Assembly (NCBI GenBank): GCA_030632625.1
Contig: DAOVUK010000068.1
Span: 1-10,239 of the forward strand
DNA length: 10,239 bases
Reading direction: 5' to 3'
Origin: Gammaproteobacteria bacterium
GTDB lineage: Bacteria > Pseudomonadota > Gammaproteobacteria > GRL18
Each line of letters opens with the position of its first letter. Within the stretch, counting starts at the first letter, position 1. The translations under genes and the position numbers were made by a program. The notes under the pieces were generated by a model. It did not search any database and was not told the DNA's origin. It saw only the letters and a program-made list of their open reading frames with translations. Shown here piece after piece: positions 5,959 to 10,239 of this stretch.

Positions 5959-6722
5959 GGAAGTCGTAAGCGTTCGAGTCGACGCACACTGAGCACCAGA
6001 AAAAGTACGATAAATAACAGATAATAAGCAATATCCGCAGTAGAAAAAACACCTTTAAGCAAAGGTTCAAAATGATTTAATATAGAAAACCAGCGGAGTA
6101 CGTTTTCTCCTCCTGCAGCAAGAGTAGTGTCCACATCAGCAGCATCAGCCCAGTTTATAATCCATAAAAAAAGCAGCAGGCCAAAACTGCTGACGGCTGC
6201 GATGGCCGGCTGCCGGGTCAGGGTTGACATATAAAGTCCTGCGGCAGCAAAGGATGCTAACACAAGAGTGAGTCCTAAGAGTGCAGAAAACAGCTGGCCC
6301 AGATCAATGGCGGTACCGAATAGCAGCGACAGCGGCATCAGCGCTATCATTATGACCAGAATCAATAAAAAACCTAAAACACCCAGGTATTTGCCTAAAA
6401 TAATTTGCGTCATGGAAATCGGAGCACTGAAGAGCAGTACTAAGGTCTGACTCTTTTGCTCCTCACTGATCAGGCGCATTGTTAATAACGGTACTATCAG
6501 TAATAAAACAATGGCAGAGCCGCCTAATAAGGGGGCAATCACCAGATCAGTAATACCGGGTGAGTCTTCCAAAACGGCTAATTTGGCCTGCAGCTGCAGA
6601 TAAGCTTCCAGTTGACTGAGAAACTGATAACACATAATCAGCTGCATTACCACCAGCATAGCCCAGGCAAGAGGTGATAAAAACAGACTTTTTAATTCAC
6701 GTAAGGCAATTAATTTAATCAA
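5952..6722 (-). CDS. ABC-2-type permease, GldF-like
   Basis: A 256-residue integral membrane protein with about six membrane segments (near 17-35, 60-81, 110-136, 147-167, 174-191 and 231-246). It forms the transmembrane part of the ABC complex with the adjacent ATPase. The family signature is the cytoplasmic loop MRLISEEQKSQTLVLLFSAPIS (82-103), matching the MRL-EE--SGT-ELL-t-P pattern of GldF/NosY-type permeases, plus the N-terminal IALRELKSLFLSPLAW. I chose the TTG start at 6722: AGGAG (6734-6730) precedes it by 7 bases, it overlaps the ATPase end by 8 bp, and it gives the family's usual N-terminus. The next upstream candidate, GTG at 6773, has no ribosome binding site and would add 17 untypical residues. 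The stop codon lies inside the 12 bp minisatellite. The substrate is unknown. Confidence 0.85.
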   Translation of the reverse strand: MIKLIALRELKSLFLSPLAWAMLVVMQLIMCYQFLSQLEAYLQLQAKLAVLEDSPGITDLVIAPLLGGSAIVLLLIVPLLTMRLISEEQKSQTLVLLFSAPISMTQIILGKYLGVLGFLLILVIMIALMPLSLLFGTAIDLGQLFSALLGLTLVLASFAAAGLYMSTLTRQPAIAAVSSFGLLLFLWIINWADAADVDTTLAAGGENVLRWFSILNHFEPLLKGVFSTADIAYYLLFIVLFLVLSVRRLERLRLPH

Positions 6723-7770
6723 TTTTTTGCTCCTGCTCCTGCAACTGAGAGGGGATGAAAGGCGCTTCAACACAGGTCAGTGACATAAAAATATCTTCCA
6801 GCGTTTGTTTCTCCGGGAAAACCTCGTATAAGCCCCATTGCTGCTGATTTGCCAGATTAATAAGCTGCTGTGATATCTTTATAAATGCCGCCTGATTATT
6901 TTCTGCCTGCGACAGGTCTTCGCAGAACGAGCAATGTACTACCAGTTTTTCGCCATTTTGCTGTACGCTGCTGATACCTTCTAATGCCTCAATTTGTGTG
7001 ATATCGACGGGATTGGCGCAACTCAACTGCAGGGTTTGAGTCTGCATGTGTTGCTTGAGCTGCTCAATGGAGGCATTAAAAACCAGCTTGCCCTGATTGA
7101 TGATCAGGACATTATCACAGATAGCCTGAATTTCAGGGAGAATATGACTTGACAGCATGACACTATGTGTTTGCCCCAGTTCTTTAATCAGTTTGCGTAT
7201 TTCAATCATCTGAATGGGATCCAGACCGACAGTCGGTTCATCCAGAATGACAATGTCGGGAGAATGGATAATAGCCTGGGCAATGCCAACTCGCTGCTGA
7301 TAACCTTTGGAAAGATTATTGATCACCCGCTTACCGTGTTCGGTCAGCCCGCAGCGCTCTTTAGCCATGCTGACGGCCGGTTTTACATCGGCTTTGGCAA
7401 GCTGGTTCAGTCGGGCACAATAATTCAGATATTCATCAACGGTTAATTCTTTATACAGCGGCGGGGTATCCGGCAGATAACCAATTTTTGCCTTGGCTGC
7501 AATGGGATTGTCCAGTAAATCCATGCCTGCAATCTTGATACTGCCATGGGTCGGAGCCAGATTGCCAGTGAGCATTTGCATGGTCGTTGATTTGCCTGCA
7601 CCATTGGGACCTAAAAAACCGAGTACTTCACCTCGCTGCAGGGTAAAATTAATATTGTCCACGGCAATAGTCTGATCGCTGTTATTTAGAGCGCTGCTGA
7701 CATGACTACGAAAAAAGTGACGGGAAAGCTGACTCACTTCAATTAAAATTTCACTGTCCATTTTTATCAT
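6715..7770 (-). CDS. ABC transporter ATP-binding protein, GldA-like
   Basis: A 351-residue ATPase that powers the adjacent GldF-like permease from the cytoplasmic face. All nucleotide-binding motifs are intact: Walker A GPNGAGKS (54-61), signature LSKGYQQR (153-160), Walker B DIVILDE (172-178), D-loop GLD (182-184) and H-loop SSH (207-209). The Q-loop region reads IGYLPDTPPLY (96-106), with the LP(E/D) form typical of NatA/GldA-type exporters. The family average is nearer 310; the extra length is a ~40-residue Gln/Asn-rich linker and C-terminal domain before the conserved LEDIFMSLT (324-332). Start is uncertain between ATG 7770 and ATG 7761, neither with a good ribosome binding site; 7770 is given. 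It is the first gene of the four-gene ABC block and has its own promoter candidate upstream. Confidence 0.92.
   Translation of the reverse strand: MIKMDSEILIEVSQLSRHFFRSHVSSALNNSDQTIAVDNINFTLQRGEVLGFLGPNGAGKSTTMQMLTGNLAPTHGSIKIAGMDLLDNPIAAKAKIGYLPDTPPLYKELTVDEYLNYCARLNQLAKADVKPAVSMAKERCGLTEHGKRVINNLSKGYQQRVGIAQAIIHSPDIVILDEPTVGLDPIQMIEIRKLIKELGQTHSVMLSSHILPEIQAICDNVLIINQGKLVFNASIEQLKQHMQTQTLQLSCANPVDITQIEALEGISSVQQNGEKLVVHCSFCEDLSQAENNQAAFIKISQQLINLANQQQWGLYEVFPEKQTLEDIFMSLTCVEAPFIPSQLQEQEQKID
6729..6734 (-). promoter_or_regulatory. Ribosome binding site that sets a TTG start for the permease
   Basis: On the minus strand AGGAGC (6734-6729) is followed by six A and then TTG at 6722. It sits within the last codons of the ATPase gene. 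It is the only good Shine-Dalgarno near the permease start and argues against the GTG at 6773. Confidence 0.65.
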
Positions 7771-7824
7771 GACTATATTTATAAGCTAAATGAATTTGTT
7801 GCTGCAGTTATAAAGTGTGAGTGG

Positions 7825-7851
7825 ATTGTAGCATGGTTTATATCGCTTAAA
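7825..7851 (-). promoter_or_regulatory. Candidate promoter of the ABC operon (extended -10)
   Basis: On the minus strand TGC-TACAAT (7833-7825) matches an extended -10 element. TTTAAG (7851-7846) is a weak -35 at a short spacing of 15. The leader to the ATPase ATG at 7770 would be about 45-50 bases. AT-rich matches nearer the gene (TATAAA in CTTATAAATATAG) are alternatives. Confidence 0.4.
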
Positions 7852-7883
7852 TGGAATGAAGCTATACTTTTATTCATAGTGAA

Positions 7884-7920
7884 TTGTAAAATAGTAGTTA
7901 CAAATAGGATTTTTTATAAT
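7884..7920 (+). promoter_or_regulatory. Candidate HyuA promoter with an overlapping operator-like dyad
   Basis: A perfect -10 TATAAT lies at 7915-7920, 29 bp before the start codon, with no good -35 at the expected distance. The dyad TTGTAA (7884-7889), 8 bases, TTACAA (7898-7903) covers the place where the -35 should be. A poor -35 under a dyad fits a promoter that depends on, or is blocked by, a dimeric regulator. No regulator gene is in the window. Confidence 0.45.
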
Positions 7921-7949
7921 TCAGCCACACAATTTAAAGAGCATTTCAA

Positions 7950-9992
7950 TTGCAGCCAGTGATTTTTAAGCATGCCGATCAACAGTCATTTGATGCAACA
8001 CGCATTCTGGGTGTTGATACCGGTGGCACATTTACCGACTTTGTTTATTATGAACAGGGAAAACTGAATATCCATAAGGTTTTATCGACACCTCATGCAC
8101 CAGAACTGGCAATTTTACAGGGTATTAAAGAATTAGGGCTGGAAAAGCAGCTGGACAACTTATCCATAGTGCATGGTTCAACAGTTGCGACTAATGCGGT
8201 ACTGGAAAAAAAAGGCGTTAAAACTGTTTATATCAGCAATACGGGTCTGGCTGATATTTTAACCATTGGTCGTCAGGCACGTAAAGAGTTATATAACCTT
8301 TGTCCCAGACCAGAATCACCTCCGGTTCCCCGCTCTCTATGCTATGAGGTTAATAGCCGGGTCAGTGCCAGTGGCCGGAGATTACAATCACTCAGTGACA
8401 ATGAACTGCTGCAGCTCAATGACTTTATTCGTCAGCATCAACCACAGGCTGTTGCCATCAATTTACTGTTTTCATTCCTGGATGATCAGGATGAATGTCG
8501 AATTGAAGAAAGTCTGAAAAAAAATTTTCCTGAGCTGTTGATTTCACGTTCATCAGAAATATTACCCGAGTATAAAGAATATGAACGGGGCATTGCGACC
8601 TGGTTAAATGCCTGGGTGGGTCCTCTGGTGCAGGGATATTTAAAACGCTTGATTCAGGCGATAAAACCGGCAAAACTGGCGGTAATGCAAAGCTCAGGTG
8701 GTACGATTGCTGCTGAGAAGGCGGCTGATCAGGCGGTACGTATGCTCTTGTCGGGACCTGCCGGAGGGCTGGCGGGAGCAAAATACATTGCCGCTCAGCA
8801 AACTGATTTACTTACCTTTGATATGGGGGGAACATCAACGGATGTTGCTGTTATTGAAGGTGAATTACAGCTGACCAGTGAAGGTCATATTGGTGATTAT
8901 CCGGTCGCGATTTCAATGGTTGATATGCATACGATTGGTGCCGGCGGCGGCTCGATTGCATATCTTGATGCAGGCGGTGTGCTGCAGGTTGGCCCGGAAT
9001 CTGCGGGTGCCAGTCCGGGGCCTGCCTGTTATGGACGGGGAGGAAAACAGGCAACAGTCACCGATGCCAATTTAATTTTGGGAAGACTTTCTGCACAGGC
9101 ATTTTTAGGCGGTGCTATGTCGCTGGATATAAGTGCTGCCAATAAGGTGATTGAAAAACTGGCAAAATCTCTATCCCTGTCAGTTACAGCTGCGGCATCA
9201 GGTATTATTCAGGTGGCTAATGAACATATGAGCCGGGCCTTACGAGTGATGTCGATACAGCGCGGTATTGATCCAAAAACGCTGACTCTGATCCCTTTTG
9301 GTGGTGCCGGTGCTCTGCACGTCTGTGCCCTGGCGGATAACTTACAGATGTCCCGGGTGATGGTGCCTGTTCATGCGGGTGTTTTATCTGCTTTTGGTAT
9401 GGTCGTTGCCCCACATACCCGGGATGCATCTCACACGATTAATCTGCTGCTGGAAGCAACGCTGGAAACACAGATGCAGCAACAAATTAATAAGCAGTTG
9501 AAAATATTATCCCGCAGAGGAATTGCGGAATTAAAATCCGAGGGAATAAATGAATCACAGATCAGCACGCATTACTCTGTTGATCTAAGATATGCCGGAC
9601 AATCTTATACGCTCAATGTGCCCTGGACAGAACAGGCACGGTCACTGAATATCGCTCTGCAGGCGTTTCATCAACTGCACCAGAAACGTTATGGACATCA
9701 GCATGATCAGCCTGTTGAACTGGTTAATGTCAGAGTTAAGGTCAGTGCCCCGCCGATCACATTGAGCCTGCCGGAACTGCTTCCGGCAACAGAAGCTGCG
9801 CGAGTGACAGCAAAGCGGCAGGTTTACGGTATAGACCGGGCAGTACCCGTTTATCAGAGACAACAATTGCTCAGCGGCCACCAATTAGAAGGCCCTGCGC
9901 TGATAGTTGAGCAGGTATCAACCACCTGGCTGGCACCCGGCTGGCAATGTACCGTTGATTCTATCGGCAATCTGATTTTAAGGAAGTGGTAG
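7950..9992 (+). CDS. HyuA-type hydantoinase/oxoprolinase subunit
   Basis: A 680-residue protein with the full A-subunit layout of ATP-dependent hydantoinases and 5-oxoprolinases. These use ATP to open a cyclic amide such as N-methylhydantoin or 5-oxoproline in the cytoplasm. Visible motifs are the N-terminal sugar-kinase-like phosphate loop GVDTGGTFTDF (21-31), HGSTVATNAVLEKKG (75-89), the second-domain LLSGPAGGLAGAK (266-278), DMGGTSTDVAV (291-301), TIGAGGGSIAYLDAGG (328-343), VGPESAGASPGPACYG (347-362) and TVTDANLILGRL (369-380). Start: TTG at 7950, with AAAGAG eight bases upstream; GTG at 7959 is too far from it. The length is normal for a separate A subunit. No HyuB follows in the 247 bp to the window edge, so substrate cannot be told. 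Acetone carboxylase and acetophenone carboxylase subunits share this fold and are alternatives. Confidence 0.92.
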   Translation: MQPVIFKHADQQSFDATRILGVDTGGTFTDFVYYEQGKLNIHKVLSTPHAPELAILQGIKELGLEKQLDNLSIVHGSTVATNAVLEKKGVKTVYISNTGLADILTIGRQARKELYNLCPRPESPPVPRSLCYEVNSRVSASGRRLQSLSDNELLQLNDFIRQHQPQAVAINLLFSFLDDQDECRIEESLKKNFPELLISRSSEILPEYKEYERGIATWLNAWVGPLVQGYLKRLIQAIKPAKLAVMQSSGGTIAAEKAADQAVRMLLSGPAGGLAGAKYIAAQQTDLLTFDMGGTSTDVAVIEGELQLTSEGHIGDYPVAISMVDMHTIGAGGGSIAYLDAGGVLQVGPESAGASPGPACYGRGGKQATVTDANLILGRLSAQAFLGGAMSLDISAANKVIEKLAKSLSLSVTAAASGIIQVANEHMSRALRVMSIQRGIDPKTLTLIPFGGAGALHVCALADNLQMSRVMVPVHAGVLSAFGMVVAPHTRDASHTINLLLEATLETQMQQQINKQLKILSRRGIAELKSEGINESQISTHYSVDLRYAGQSYTLNVPWTEQARSLNIALQAFHQLHQKRYGHQHDQPVELVNVRVKVSAPPITLSLPELLPATEAARVTAKRQVYGIDRAVPVYQRQQLLSGHQLEGPALIVEQVSTTWLAPGWQCTVDSIGNLILRKW

Positions 9993-10096
9993 GTTTGGTT
10001 CTTCACATTTTTGGATACTTTTGTCGGTTTACTACCTTAGCGGTAATTTGAAAAGAATGAGGGGGCGCTCGAAAGTGGTGCTTACATTCAGAAGTT

Positions 10097-10206
10097 GAGG
10101 AGGTATAGTTCACCTTGCCGGGGACGCGCGCAAGTACGTCCCTGTAGCGCTCATCCTCGCCATCCATGGCTCGAAATGCCCCTTGCAAGGCAAACTACAC
10201 CTCCCC
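10097..10206. repeat. Imperfect inverted-repeat element, MITE- or REP-like
   Basis: About 110 bp bounded by inverted repeats: the left arm at 10099-10123 (GGAGGTATAGTT, then CACCTTGCCGGGG) and the right arm at 10179-10204, whose reverse complement reads GGAGGTGTAGTT, then TGCCTTGCAAGGGG. Between them are a GGGACG/CGTCCC hairpin (10121-10126 with 10137-10142) and the dyad GCCAT-CC-ATGGC (10159-10170). The element is visibly richer in GC than the genes around it. There is no transposase. The flanks of the gap (9993-10096 and 10207-10239) show no gene or clear terminator. It is probably a dispersed intergenic repeat; other copies cannot be seen from this window. Confidence 0.5.
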
Positions 10207-10239
10207 ACCTTCTTAGCTGCATCACGTTTCTCACTTTAG

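Noticed and set aside
5784..5969. Plus-strand frame with repeated LMRS/LMCS peptides
   Set aside because: It is only the complementary reading of the 12 bp minisatellite and the start of the GldG-like gene, with no ribosome binding site.
6723..6773. GTG start at 6773 for the permease
   Set aside because: No ribosome binding site precedes it, and the extra 17 residues are the out-of-frame reading of the ATPase C-terminus.
8458..8781. Minus-strand 107-codon open frame
   Set aside because: It is antisense to well-conserved HyuA motifs, with proline-rich composition typical of shadow frames.
10003..10188. Minus-strand 61-codon open frame
   Set aside because: It spans the inverted-repeat element, has no ribosome binding site or recognised family, and reads like translated repeat DNA.

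Overview
The window looks like chromosomal DNA of a moderately AT-rich gammaproteobacterium. This rests on gene families and order (Fpg/MutM, a Gld-type ABC module with a DUF4340 gene, a secreted cytochrome c, HyuA) and on Shine-Dalgarno-type starts; genus cannot be read from the sequence. All calls come from reading motifs, without database searches.

Layout. A coiled-coil protein enters from the left edge (1-231, +). It converges on a secreted di-heme cytochrome c gene (453-1505, -). About 500 bp upstream of the cytochrome gene have no convincing gene but hold a cluster of short perfect dyads. A minus-strand block follows, listed here in transcription order from right to left: ABC ATPase (7770-6715), ABC-2-type permease (6722-5952), GldG-like membrane protein (5860-4313), DUF4340 protein (4313-3390), a 244 bp gap with a weak terminator-like hairpin and a 24 bp palindrome, a small exported RPLG protein (3145-2849), and mutM (2815-2000). 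A divergent promoter region (7771-7949) separates the ATPase gene from a plus-strand HyuA-type hydantoinase/oxoprolinase gene (7950-9992). The last ~250 bp carry a compact inverted-repeat element that looks like a non-coding repeat or MITE-like element.

How the genes work together. The ATPase, permease, GldG-like and DUF4340 genes overlap or sit close together and form one membrane complex: the ATPase drives the permease, and the two single-pass or double-pass auxiliary proteins expose large extracytoplasmic domains. Its substrate is unknown. The small exported protein and mutM form a separate short unit downstream. The cytochrome and HyuA genes appear to stand alone.

The most unusual feature is three separate tandem arrays, all with a 12 bp period, in or beside the GldG-like gene. 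One sits between the permease stop and the GldG start and repeats the permease stop codon in frame six times. The other two are inside the GldG-like coding region and encode SLNS and PNNT-type tetrapeptides. I found no convincing evidence for a new defence or mobile system.
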